A stretch of 64,000 nt of DNA from Flammeovirga yaeyamensis (GCF_018736045.1 NZ_CP076132.1:3519501-3583500), one strand, 5' to 3'; positions 34,354 through 42,581 are shown, numbered from the stretch's first letter. The notes: a model not told the origin generated them from the letters alone. Numbers and translations: made by a program.

Positions 34354-36270
34354 TTACATTCTTTCCGGTGACTGCACCCCAATCAACGCCAATGCATTGT
34401 TAATTGCTTTCGCCGATTGTGCAGATAATGCAATTCTAAAGGCTTTCTTTGCACTGTCTTCTTCGTTGAAGATTGGCGATTCTGAGTACACTTTAGAGTA
34501 TTGTTTTGCTACATCAAATGCGTAGTTTGCAATAATTGATGGAGCGTAGGCATCAGCTGCTTCGGTGATCTTGTCGTTCATTTTACCAAGAAGAGCTACT
34601 AGATCTGATTCAGCGTTTGATAACTCAGAAAGACCATCAAAAGCTGATGTTGAGTAATCGATACCGTCTTTATCTGCTCTACGTAATAACGCTTGGATTT
34701 TCGCGTGGTTGTATTGGATATATACACCTGTGTCTCCTTGGAAATCAATTGATTCTTGAGGATTGAAAAGCATTGTTTTCTTAGGATCTACTTTCAATAA
34801 GTAGTATTTCAATGCACCTAAGGCCAATTGCTTGAACAATACTTTGGCTTCATCATCAGAGAATCCGTCGATTTTACCTGATTCTTTTGTACGTTCTTCG
34901 GCAGTATCAATCATTTCTTGGATCAAATCGTCTGCATCTACAACAGTACCTTCTCTTGATTTCATCTTACCTTCTGGCAATTCGACCATACCGTAAGACA
35001 AGTGATAGATACCATCAGCATACGATCTACCTAGATGCTTCATGATTGCTTTCAGTACTTTGAAGTGGTAATCTTGCTCGTTTCCTACTACATATACTGA
35101 TTTATTCATTCCGAAATCTTTGTATTTTAGGTCGGCAGTACCCATATCTTGTGTCATATACACCGCAGTACCGTCACCTCTCAATACCAATTTTTCGTCT
35201 AATTTCTCTTTCTTCAAATCGATCCAAACAGAATCGTTTTCTTTCTTAAAGAATACGCCACTGTCCAAACCTTCTTGAACGATATCTTTACCTAAAAGGT
35301 AAGTTTGAGACTCGTAATATACATTATCGAACTCCACTCCCATCATTTTGTAAGACTGAGCGAATCCATCGTATACCCAACCGTTCATCTTCTCCCAAAG
35401 TGCAACAGTTTCTTCGTCACCTGCTTCCCACTTACGAAGCATTTCTTGTGCTTCTAATAGTAAAGGAGCATTTTTCTCAGCATACTCTAATAATGCTTTG
35501 ATGTCTTTAATCTGAACTTTCTCCTCATCAGTTAAAGGAATTTTGTTCTTTTTAGAGGCACCCTTCGCTTCGATAGACTTTTTCAATGTTTTCACATCTT
35601 CTACACCTGCCAAAGAAGCATAATCAGCTTGTTTTTCTGAAATCAATTGAGCGATTTCTTGCTTGTAGGCTTTATCGAAAGCAACGTAGTAGTTACCTAC
35701 CAATTTATCACCTTTCAAAGTCGCAGAAGGCTCCTCTCCGTTACCGAATTTCACATAAGCCAACATCGACTTACAAATGTGAATACCTCTATCGTTTACT
35801 AAGTTCACTTTCTGAACATCGTAACCGGCAGCATCTAAGATTAAAGATACCGAGTGACCCAAGAAGTTGTTTCTCAAGTGACCCAAGTGCAATGGTTTGT
35901 TGGTGTTTGGCGATGAATATTCCACCATCACTTTCTCACCATTACGAGCTACCCTACCATAATTTTCATCAGCTACTAATTGTGCCAAAGAAGACACCCA
36001 AACTGAGTCAGAAATAACTAAGTTCAAGAATCCTTTCACGATATTGAAATCAGCTACAGCATCTACATTTTCTTTCAAATAATTACCGATAGCCTCTCCA
36101 ATTTCTACAGGATTTTTACCTAACTGCTTTGTCAAACCAAAAGTGACAAACGTAAGTGATCCTTCAAATTCTTTTTTTGTAGGTTGAAGTGCAATGCGTG
36201 AAGCTTCTAATTCTACTCCGTAAAGTGATTTTACCGCTTCTGCAATACCATTTATGATAAGTTGCTCCAT
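34354..36270 (-). CDS. argS: Arginine-tRNA ligase
   Basis: 638 aa from ATG at 36270 (MEQLIINGIAEAV); an upstream in-frame ATG would add 15 poorly fitting residues. It is a class Ia synthetase: N-terminal Arg-tRNA recognition domain (~1-105), HIGH-type motif in NTNKPLHLGHLRNNFLGH (~residue 117), KMSKS-type motif KMKSREGTVVDADDL, and the C-terminal DALR anticodon-binding domain. It charges tRNA-Arg. The region ~residues 200-260 holds a lysine-rich insertion (KSIEAKGASKKNKIPLTDEE) typical of Bacteroidota enzymes. Single gene with its own terminator. Confidence 0.97.
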   Translation of the reverse strand: MEQLIINGIAEAVKSLYGVELEASRIALQPTKKEFEGSLTFVTFGLTKQLGKNPVEIGEAIGNYLKENVDAVADFNIVKGFLNLVISDSVWVSSLAQLVADENYGRVARNGEKVMVEYSSPNTNKPLHLGHLRNNFLGHSVSLILDAAGYDVQKVNLVNDRGIHICKSMLAYVKFGNGEEPSATLKGDKLVGNYYVAFDKAYKQEIAQLISEKQADYASLAGVEDVKTLKKSIEAKGASKKNKIPLTDEEKVQIKDIKALLEYAEKNAPLLLEAQEMLRKWEAGDEETVALWEKMNGWVYDGFAQSYKMMGVEFDNVYYESQTYLLGKDIVQEGLDSGVFFKKENDSVWIDLKKEKLDEKLVLRGDGTAVYMTQDMGTADLKYKDFGMNKSVYVVGNEQDYHFKVLKAIMKHLGRSYADGIYHLSYGMVELPEGKMKSREGTVVDADDLIQEMIDTAEERTKESGKIDGFSDDEAKVLFKQLALGALKYYLLKVDPKKTMLFNPQESIDFQGDTGVYIQYNHAKIQALLRRADKDGIDYSTSAFDGLSELSNAESDLVALLGKMNDKITEAADAYAPSIIANYAFDVAKQYSKVYSESPIFNEEDSAKKAFRIALSAQSAKAINNALALIGVQSPERM

Positions 36271-36415
36271 TCTAAATTTTGATAAATATATTCTTGTCCA
36301 ATCGACAACCTGCAAAAATAAAAATAATGAGGGAAGTTTTTAATTTCTGATGCCTATTTTCGACATTTCCCTATTTAATATATATCAATTTTACTTTCAA
36401 CTTACATCTTTCTCC

Positions 36416-36423
36416 TATCTTTG
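36416..36423 (+). promoter_or_regulatory. Likely -7 promoter element TATCTTTG
   Basis: An exact match to the Bacteroidota -7 consensus TAnnTTTG ends five bases before the ATG at 36428. Transcription would start at or next to the start codon, giving a leaderless mRNA. A weak upstream element (ACTTTC near 36393) is at a plausible distance. Confidence 0.5.
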
Positions 36424-36427
36424 CAGC

Positions 36428-37222
36428 ATGACAAAAGTAAGTATCATCACCATTTCTTGGAATTGTGCCGACGAAATCGAAAAGACATTACAAAGCGTGG
36501 TAGCACAAGATTTTGAGGATAAAGAGTATGTTGTTGTCGATGGAAATTCGAAAGACAATACCCTCTCTATCATCAATAAGTATAAAAATGATATTGTAAT
36601 TTTGGTATCAGAACCTGATAAAGGAATATACGACGCCATGAACAAGGGTACTCAATTGGCTTCGGGAGAGTATGTGATATTCATGAATGCAGGTGATCAG
36701 TTTTATGATCCTCAAACATTATCCCACTTCTTCGAAAAAGTAACCGATCAACCCGACTTAGTCTACGGTGATCATGAAGTGGTCTACGATCATTTTGTGA
36801 AAATCAAAAAAGGTGGAAAACCAGAAGACCTCTGGAAAGGCATGATTTGCAGTCACCAAGCAATATTCGTAAAAAGACAATTGCTACTCGACCATCCTTT
36901 CGATTGGAACAACTGGAAAATCTCTGCCGATTTCCATTTCATTTACAATCGATTTATCGATGGGTGTTCTTTCCAACATATCCCCATTAATGTGGCCAAA
37001 TATGCTTCTGGTGGATTAAGTGAAACAAGTTCAGTCCCTAGTAAATTGGAAACTTGGGCCATCGTTAAAGAACATAATTCATCTCCGGAAGTTGATGCAT
37101 TCTACTCCAAACTAATTCGCTATGAAAAACTAGTGAATATTCCGAGGAAGCTTTTGGGTCCGAAGGCGTTTGAGGTGATGATGAAGGTGAAGAATAAAGT
37201 GATGGGGAAGGAAGTTAGGTAG
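36428..37222 (+). CDS. Glycosyltransferase family 2 (WcaE-like)
   Basis: 264 aa from ATG at 36428; a longer frame starts at 36350 but its 26 extra residues do not fit the family and overlap the promoter motif. KVSIITISWNCADEIEKTLQ, VVVDGNSKDNT, EPDKGIYDAMNKGT and FMNAGDQFYD match colanic-acid WcaE-like transferases, and it is a paralogue of the protein at 12396. It stands alone here, away from any polysaccharide operon, divergent from argS. Acceptor and donor unknown. Confidence 0.88.
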   Translation: MTKVSIITISWNCADEIEKTLQSVVAQDFEDKEYVVVDGNSKDNTLSIINKYKNDIVILVSEPDKGIYDAMNKGTQLASGEYVIFMNAGDQFYDPQTLSHFFEKVTDQPDLVYGDHEVVYDHFVKIKKGGKPEDLWKGMICSHQAIFVKRQLLLDHPFDWNNWKISADFHFIYNRFIDGCSFQHIPINVAKYASGGLSETSSVPSKLETWAIVKEHNSSPEVDAFYSKLIRYEKLVNIPRKLLGPKAFEVMMKVKNKVMGKEVR

Positions 37223-37229
37223 CAGGTAG

Positions 37230-37258
37230 CAAAGTTAACGCTCGTTTTTAAGTAAGAA
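37230..37258 (+). repeat. GTTAACGCTCG repeat next to a stop codon
   Basis: CAAAGTTAACGCTCGTTTTT then AAGTAAGAA starts eight bases after the glycosyltransferase stop. It is the same arrangement as at 19946 and 38843. Confidence 0.7.
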
Positions 37259-37305
37259 GTAATAGGGAATAACTAAGGAAAGCTACTTCGTTTATAATGA
37301 ATCCG

Positions 37306-37335
37306 TATCGAAAGCCCAGGAATTTATTCCTGTGG
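37306..37335 (+). repeat. CCAGGAAT hairpin repeat
   Basis: GTATCGAAAGCCCAGGAATT then TATTCCTGTGG; the arms CAGGAAT and ATTCCTG pair. Compare 807-836, 30223-30251 and 39013-39044. Confidence 0.65.
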
Positions 37336-37410
37336 AGGCTTTGAAGGTAAGAAGTAAAAGGTAAGAGGGAAGGTGAAGTCTCTAAAGCTACCATAGATCT
37401 TTGGGACATC

Positions 37411-37454
37411 CTTGTCTTCTACGAGGTGGCCTTGGCCCCTCGGTACACGGACCG
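37411..37454 (+). repeat. GGCCTTGGCC-family repeat
   Basis: CTTGTCTTCTACGAGGTGGC then CTTGGCCCCTCGGTACACGG and ACCGG; arms CGAGG and CCTCG enclose the core. Confidence 0.75.
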
Positions 37455-37549
37455 GATTCTCAGATTGGATACACAGACCTGTTCACGAACCATCAGAGTG
37501 ATACACTTTCTAGAGTGTTGAGAAATGGTTCATAAATCAGTCAGCTACA

Positions 37550-37584
37550 TCCCCGTCTCCAACGAGGTGGCCTTGGCCCCTCGA
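37550..37584 (+). repeat. GGCCTTGGCC-family repeat
   Basis: TCCCCGTCTCCAACGAGGTG then GCCTTGGCCCCTCG; it lacks the downstream GTACACGGACC part. Confidence 0.75.
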
Positions 37585-37641
37585 AGACTATCAGACTACA
37601 ATATAGTACGGGACATATTAGTATTTACATAGTATAGAGAT

Positions 37642-38823
37642 ATGCAGAAGATATATATAAAGAAAAACAAACTAAAGGCGTTGGATAATCGTCACCCTTG
37701 GATTTATTCTGGGGCGGTGGCGAAGATGCCGGAGTCTTTGGAGGATGGCGAAATTGTTGAGATCGCTGTCGGAGAGAAATTATTAGGATATGGGTTTTAT
37801 GCTCCCGGTAATCAGATTGTTTGTCGTGTATTTGAATATACTAGACGAACAATGGAGGTGTTGACTCAGGAATATTGGAACGAAAAAATTGCTTCGGCTT
37901 ATGCTTTAAGAAAGTCGCATGTGATCACCGAGGAGACGAACTGTTTCCGATTGATTCATGGTGAGGGTGATTTCTTCCCAGGCTTAATTGCTGATGTTTA
38001 TAACGATTTAGTCTCTATCCAGATTTTGATTAAAGGGGTTGATAAAATTGCTCCTATGATTGTGAAAGCAATTCAAAATTTAGGATTTGAACGTATCTAC
38101 AATAAATCGAAAGAAATTTCTAAACGTTTAGAGAATGTTGAAACACCAAAAGGATGGCTAACAGAAAAGCAAGGTTCTCCTAAGGTGGAAGTTCTTGAAA
38201 ATGGTGTGAAGTTCTGGGTGGATGTTGAAACTGGTCAGAAAACAGGATTCTTCTTGGATCAGCGTGATGCACGTTCATTGGTAGGTCAGTATTCTAAAGA
38301 CAAAAAAGTATTGAATACTTTCTCTTATAGTGGTGGTTTTTCGATGTATGCCTTAAAAGCGGGGGCTACATTGGTTCACTCAGTGGATGCCTCTCAGTCG
38401 GCTATCGATTTATGTGATGAAAACGCAGAACTAAACGGTTTCAATAACGGTGAACATACCGGATATTGTGCCGATGTATTCGATCACCTGAATGCTATGG
38501 AAAGTAACGATTACGATGTAGTAATTCTAGACCCTCCAGCATTCGCCAAATCGTCTAAAGTATTAACTAAGGCAGCAAGAGGTTACAAACAACTGAACCT
38601 TAAAGCCTTCAGAAAAATCAAGAAAGGAGGAATTCTATTCACTTTCTCATGTTCACAAGTAGTCGATAAAGTACTGTTTAGAAAAATTGTATTCCAAGCA
38701 GCTGCAGAAGCACATAGAAATGTGAGAATCCTTCATCAAACATCACAGCCTAACTGTCACCCGATTAACATATTCTATCCTGAGAATGAATATCTTAAAG
38801 GATTGGTGCTTTATGTAGAATAG
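37642..38823 (+). CDS. rlmI: 23S rRNA cytosine-C5 methyltransferase, RlmI-like
   Basis: A 393-aa protein with an N-terminal PUA domain (NKLKALDNRHPWIYSGAV, residues ~7-75) and a Rossmann methyltransferase domain. The SAM-binding loop is VLNTFSYSGGFSMYALKAG (~residue 230), VDASQSAIDLCDENAELNG follows, the catalytic-site motif is VILDPPAFAKSS, and the second cysteine lies in FTFSCSQVV. The family methylates 23S rRNA at C1962 (E. coli numbering); the precise target here is inferred. Single gene, with repeats on both sides. Confidence 0.9.
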   Translation: MQKIYIKKNKLKALDNRHPWIYSGAVAKMPESLEDGEIVEIAVGEKLLGYGFYAPGNQIVCRVFEYTRRTMEVLTQEYWNEKIASAYALRKSHVITEETNCFRLIHGEGDFFPGLIADVYNDLVSIQILIKGVDKIAPMIVKAIQNLGFERIYNKSKEISKRLENVETPKGWLTEKQGSPKVEVLENGVKFWVDVETGQKTGFFLDQRDARSLVGQYSKDKKVLNTFSYSGGFSMYALKAGATLVHSVDASQSAIDLCDENAELNGFNNGEHTGYCADVFDHLNAMESNDYDVVILDPPAFAKSSKVLTKAARGYKQLNLKAFRKIKKGGILFTFSCSQVVDKVLFRKIVFQAAAEAHRNVRILHQTSQPNCHPINIFYPENEYLKGLVLYVE

Positions 38824-38842
38824 GATATAGCAGGTAGCAGGT

Positions 38843-38872
38843 GCAAAGTTAACGCTCGTTTTTAAGTAAGAG
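38843..38872 (+). repeat. GTTAACGCTCG repeat next to a stop codon
   Basis: GCAAAGTTAACGCTCGTTTT then TAAGTAAGAGG starts 20 bases after the rlmI stop, preceded by a purine-rich GCAGGTAGCAGGT string also seen before the copy at 37230. Confidence 0.7.
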
Positions 38873-39012
38873 GTAAGAGGGAAGAAGTAAAACTGGCGCA
38901 GATGTTAAGCGATAGCGACATTTGTGCCCATAAACTTTAGAGGTCTCCCGACCTCGGTTTTTAACTAAGGAACTAAGGAACTAAGGAAAGTTACTTGATG
39001 GATGATGAAATC

Positions 39013-39044
39013 TATCAAAAGCCAAGGATTTCAAACCTGGGGAT
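39013..39044 (+). repeat. CCAGGAAT-family element, diverged
   Basis: TATCAAAAGCCAAGGATTTC then AAACCTGGGGAT: the same frame as the other family members, but the stem is weakened. Confidence 0.5.
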
Positions 39045-39055
39045 ATTTATTATTG

Positions 39056-39170
39056 AAAAGCGGTTTTGCACATAGTCCTGTCCATAACCCATATTATATG
39101 ATTTAAAATTATATAATATGGGTTATAAATAAATACCTCCACAATTCCCCTACCGCTCTTCACTCTTCCC
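39056..39170. repeat. MITE-like palindromic element, copy 1
   Basis: AAAAGCGGTTTTGCACATAG starts the element and ACCGCTCTTCACTCTTCCC ends it. Inside, ATAACCCATATTATAT (39084-39099) and its exact complement (39111-39126) form a perfect 16-bp stem. A related element lies at 39812-39935, on the other side of the gene 39209-39805. Confidence 0.75.
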
Positions 39171-39208
39171 TTTTCACTATTCACTTTAAAAATCTTCGAT
39201 TTTTAACC

Positions 39209-39805
39209 ATGCAAACTACATTTAATATCGACTTCCCCTTCGAATCTTGGAGGAACATTTATGAACAATATGCAGACGAAAGTTGTGATTACAACTTTAA
39301 AGAATATAGAGTTTCTCGCATAGATTGTGATTATTGGTTTTCCATCATTTTTGAGAAAATAAGATGCACTTTTGTGGCTAAAGATTTAGAGCATCACAGA
39401 AATTCCAATAAAGGAGCTATAAGTGAGAAGGTATTTGAAATCTGGATGGAAGCACCAGAACCCCTATTCACTTTTAACCTTAGACCCAAACTATCTTTTA
39501 TCCAATTTATCAATAAACTGATTGGTAGAGATATTGATATTTCTAACCTCCAATTAGGAAGGAAGTATCAATTAAGTGGTAAAAAGAAGTATGTAAAACC
39601 ATTAATTCCTTTCTTGGAATTTGTGGCAGATCATCCTGCTGAAATTAATATCACCAACGATTATATCGATCCTGATACCGTAAAACATTACTTGATTATT
39701 TCTTTTGATGAGTGGTTGACCGATGAGAAAGAAATAATAAAAATGACAAATCATATGAAGGACCTATTTATAGCATACGAAAAACTGCGTTTTTCTAGAG
39801 AATAG
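39209..39805 (+). CDS. Conserved-looking protein of unknown function between two MITE-like repeats
   Basis: A 198-aa soluble protein with no signal peptide or membrane segment. It is rich in aromatic and charged residues (FPFESWRNIYEQYADESCDY, RVSRIDCDYWFSIIFEKI, LGRKYQLSGKKKYVKPLIPF). No family is recognised. The reading frame is intact and begins 38 bases after one MITE-like element and ends six bases before a related one. The flanking inverted-repeat elements could mark it as a mobile cargo gene, but no transposase is present. Function unknown. Confidence 0.6.
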   Translation: MQTTFNIDFPFESWRNIYEQYADESCDYNFKEYRVSRIDCDYWFSIIFEKIRCTFVAKDLEHHRNSNKGAISEKVFEIWMEAPEPLFTFNLRPKLSFIQFINKLIGRDIDISNLQLGRKYQLSGKKKYVKPLIPFLEFVADHPAEINITNDYIDPDTVKHYLIISFDEWLTDEKEIIKMTNHMKDLFIAYEKLRFSRE

Positions 39806-40108
39806 TGATGAGGGAAGAGTGAAGAGCGGTTTTGCACATAGTGTTTTTTATAACCCTTATTTTATTATTTAAATTGTAAAATATGGGTTATAAATAAATA
39901 TCTCCACAATTCCCCCATCGCTCTTCACTCTTCCCTATTCACTCTTCACTTTAAAAAGCACCGCTTTTTAAATCTTTCTTAATTCTTTACAGTGAATTCT
40001 TATTCATACAAGATTAATGTTTAATTTTATCCACTTATTTTTTGATGGCAAATTATTGCTATCTTTATTACTATAATCAGCATTAGTATTGCGTGGCAAC
40101 GCTAGATA
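39806..40108. other. Intergenic region with second MITE-like element
   Basis: After the MITE-like element (39812-39935) only AT-rich sequence is seen up to the dcd start, presumably with its promoter (TTTG at 40041 and TATCTTTA at 40060, spacing shorter than usual). Confidence 0.5.
39812..39935. repeat. MITE-like palindromic element, copy 2
   Basis: The outer arms GGGAAGAGTGAAGAGCG (39812-39828) and CGCTCTTCACTCTTCCC (39919-39935) are a perfect 17-bp inverted repeat. The inner ATAACCC...GGGTTAT arms are partly degenerate. Overall length is 124 bases and the order of parts is as in copy 1. Confidence 0.8.
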
Positions 40109-40645
40109 ATGATACTTTCAGACACACAAATATTAAAAGAAATTGAGGAGGGCAATATTCTTATTGAACCTTTTGATCCAGATGCCTTAGGAACTAATTC
40201 CTACGATGTACATTTAGGGCGTCACCTTGCTGTATATAAAGATGAGGTTTTGGATGCGAAAGCACATAATGATATTGAAACTTTTGAAATCCCAGATGAG
40301 GGATTTGTTTTATATCCTGGTAAAATATATTTGGGAGTCACCAAAGAATATACAGAAACTCTAGAGCATGTCGCTTTTCTAGAGGGATTGTCTAGTGTTG
40401 GACGTTTGGGCATTAGCATCAATGCGAACTCAAGAGCTGGAGATGTTGGTTTTTGCAATACTTGGACCTTAGAAATCAGTGTTGCTCAACCCGTCAAGAT
40501 TTACAAAAATATGCCCATTGGTCAGCTATTCTATTTTAAGGTAGATGGCGACATCCGTAATTATTATCATATAAAGAAAGATGCAAAATACCTCAACAGA
40601 AGTATGAAACCTGTGGAGTCTATGATGCATAAAAATAAATTCTAA
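40109..40645 (+). CDS. dcd: dCTP deaminase
   Basis: A 178-aa trimeric dUTPase-fold protein. MILSDTQILKEIEEGNILIE at the start, LGTNSYDVHLG, LEGLSSVGRLGISINANSRA and the catalytic glutamate in NTWTLEISVAQPVKIY match Dcd. It deaminates dCTP to dUTP for dTMP synthesis. It lies two bases before the MbnP-like gene, but a functional link between the two is not evident. The downstream pair may have its own promoter. Confidence 0.92.
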   Translation: MILSDTQILKEIEEGNILIEPFDPDALGTNSYDVHLGRHLAVYKDEVLDAKAHNDIETFEIPDEGFVLYPGKIYLGVTKEYTETLEHVAFLEGLSSVGRLGISINANSRAGDVGFCNTWTLEISVAQPVKIYKNMPIGQLFYFKVDGDIRNYYHIKKDAKYLNRSMKPVESMMHKNKF

Positions 40646-40647
40646 AA

Positions 40648-41454
40648 ATGAAATACCTACCTTATTACCTACTCTTATTCTTATTACTTGGTTTTTCATC
40701 ATGTGATAAACATAAAGAAAATTTTGATGTTCCTGGAACAGGTCAGATTACGCTTAAATTTAATCTTTTACACGACCTCTTAGGGAATCAAATTCCTTTA
40801 AATTACAATACACCTTATCAAAACGCCTTAAATCAAACCTATCTTTTCGATGATTTTAGAATGTATATATCTAATGTCACATTAAGAGATACAACAGGCA
40901 CGCATTACTATAAAGTACCCAATAGCTATCATTTAATCGAAATGATTGATAATGCGGATACTTCTATAGTCATTAAGGATCTACCGAATAGCAATTTTAC
41001 CGAAATCAATTTCTCTGTTGGTGTTGATAATGATGCCAATTATAGTACTGACCAAGTAGGCGATTTAGATCCTGCTAATGGAATGGCTTGGGATTGGAAC
41101 ACAGGATATAAGTTTGTTTATTTAAATGGATTGAGAATATTACCTGATTCCTCCACTCGTGGATTGGTATATCACATCGGTGGTGATGCCAATTACAGAA
41201 CCGTTCGATTTACTCAAAAAGATATCAACTTAAATCAAAATAATAATTTAACCATAGAATTTGATGTTCATGTAGATTATGTCTTTGGCAATAAAAATCT
41301 AGCAGAACAACCTAATCCTGATGTGGGACCCGTTAATCATTATATCGATTTAAATGATGATTCGACAAACGATACCATGTTTGGTCCGAATACTCAAAAA
41401 ATAGCTGATAACTATGAACAAATGTTCGAATGGAAAGAAATTACTGTAGATTAA
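40648..41454 (+). CDS. MbnP family copper-binding lipoprotein
   Basis: A 268-aa lipoprotein with a signal and lipobox LLGFSSC (Cys19). It belongs to the MbnP family: FRMYISNVTLRDTTGTHYYK, VGVDNDANYSTDQVGDLDPA and the conserved GMAWDWNTGYKFVYLNG (Trp148 and Trp150), followed by HIGGDANYRTVRF. In methanotrophs MbnP is a periplasmic copper protein in which a conserved Trp is oxidised to kynurenine by the diheme enzyme MbnH. The next gene here, overlapping by 25 bases, is a diheme cytochrome peroxidase-like protein. Copper binding and the modification are therefore inferred from family and pairing. Confidence 0.85.
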   Translation: MKYLPYYLLLFLLLGFSSCDKHKENFDVPGTGQITLKFNLLHDLLGNQIPLNYNTPYQNALNQTYLFDDFRMYISNVTLRDTTGTHYYKVPNSYHLIEMIDNADTSIVIKDLPNSNFTEINFSVGVDNDANYSTDQVGDLDPANGMAWDWNTGYKFVYLNGLRILPDSSTRGLVYHIGGDANYRTVRFTQKDINLNQNNNLTIEFDVHVDYVFGNKNLAEQPNPDVGPVNHYIDLNDDSTNDTMFGPNTQKIADNYEQMFEWKEITVD

Positions 41455-42440
41455 TCGCCTTAGGTTTTCTAGTTATTTTAGGAGCTTGTGGGTCCTCTCA
41501 AGAAGAGGATACACAAGCTTCTATCATTTCATACGAAAACATCCCTGCCCCGAAAAGAAACTTAATGACCGATGAGCGAGTAGCTTTAGGCAAAATGCTT
41601 TTTCACGATAAAAGCTTATCTGGAAATGGAAAAGTAGCTTGTGTAGATTGTCATGAACAACATTATGCCTTTGGAGAAAACATGGCTTTAAGTACCAACG
41701 GCATTACCCAAGAACCCCTCCATAGAAATACCCCTCCACTCATTAACATTGCATGGGCTGAGGGTTGGTTTTGGGAAGGAGGTGCAAAAAACATTGAGTC
41801 ATTAATGTTTGGTCCACTCACTCACCCGAATGAGATGGGAGCCAACTTAAAAGAAGTGGTAAAAGATATAAATGATCATCCAGAGTATCCTGTTCTTTTT
41901 CAAAAAGCCTATCAAATTAAAACCATTAAGAGTGCTCATATTGCTAGAGCTCTAGCCGCTTATTGTCGCTCACTTATAAGTAATCAAAGTAAATACGATC
42001 AATATTTAAACGGAGAAATCGATTTTAGCTATGATGAATTGCAGGGGATGAAAATCGTAGAAACCAGATGTGGCAGTTGTCACCCTGCTCCATTTTTCAC
42101 CGATTTCAACTATCATAATATTGGCTTAGATAGCGTATTCTCTGATACCTTAGAGAACCTTTTTCAAGGGAGAGCTAGAATCACCTTAAAAGAAGAAGAT
42201 ATGGGAAAATATAAAACCCCTACTCTCAGAAATATATTTGCTTCTGCTCCATATACTCACGATGGGAGATTCGAAACGATTGATGAGGTATTTGATCATT
42301 ATGAATCAGGTATACTTCCTCATAAAAGTCTTGCCCCTCAAATGCGTAATGACATAGATCTAAATGAAGAGGAAAGAGAACAAGTAAAGATCTTTTTAAC
42401 CACTTTAATGGATTCTACTTATTTAGGTCTGAAACAATAA
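41430..42440 (+). CDS. Diheme cytochrome c peroxidase/MbnH-like lipoprotein
   Basis: A 336-aa MauG/cytochrome c peroxidase family lipoprotein. The lipobox cysteine is at residue 20 (FLVILGAC). Two heme-binding CxxCH motifs are present: CVDCH (71-75) and CGSCH (214-218); TPPLINIAWAEGWFWEGG and KYKTPTLRNIFASAPYTHDG are family signatures. MauG-like members oxidise protein residues rather than simply removing peroxide. The overlapping MbnP partner upstream suggests it modifies a Trp in MbnP, as MbnH does. An ordinary peroxidase role is the alternative. Confidence 0.87.
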   Translation: MERNYCRLIALGFLVILGACGSSQEEDTQASIISYENIPAPKRNLMTDERVALGKMLFHDKSLSGNGKVACVDCHEQHYAFGENMALSTNGITQEPLHRNTPPLINIAWAEGWFWEGGAKNIESLMFGPLTHPNEMGANLKEVVKDINDHPEYPVLFQKAYQIKTIKSAHIARALAAYCRSLISNQSKYDQYLNGEIDFSYDELQGMKIVETRCGSCHPAPFFTDFNYHNIGLDSVFSDTLENLFQGRARITLKEEDMGKYKTPTLRNIFASAPYTHDGRFETIDEVFDHYESGILPHKSLAPQMRNDIDLNEEEREQVKIFLTTLMDSTYLGLKQ

Positions 42441-42521
42441 AGTCTATTTGATAAAGTCTTAAACTACTGTTTTTAAAATAGTTTTCAGGTGTTATTAGAA
42501 CGTTCTAGGAACAAGAAATGA

Positions 42522-42571
42522 AAAAAGGTTTATCCCAATTATATTGAGATAAACCTTTTATATTTTTTATT
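42522..42571. terminator. Bidirectional terminator between convergent genes
   Basis: AAAAGGTTTATC and GATAAACCTTTT form a 12-bp stem; A- and T-runs flank it on both sides. It separates the MbnH-like gene from the leftward DUF4625 gene. Confidence 0.8.
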
Positions 42572-42581
42572 GAACTCTAAA

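Larger units (their letters stand above)
37223..37641. other. Repeat-rich intergenic region
   Basis: No gene seen. In order: GTTAACGCTCG repeat (37230-37258), CCAGGAAT hairpin (37306-37335), two GGCCTTGGCC copies (37411-37454 and 37550-37584), with purine strings such as GTAAGAAGTAAAAGGTAAGA between them (near 37351). The last ~55 bases should contain the rlmI promoter. Confidence 0.65.
38824..39208. other. Repeat-rich intergenic region
   Basis: No gene seen. It holds a GTTAACGCTCG repeat (38843-38872), a GGAACTAA-type 8-base string near 38966-38990, a CCAGGAAT-type element at 39013-39044 and the first MITE-like element at 39056-39170. Confidence 0.65.

Noticed and set aside
35586-36017. 143-codon plus-strand open frame
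   Set aside because: Antisense shadow of argS, low-quality composition and no family features.
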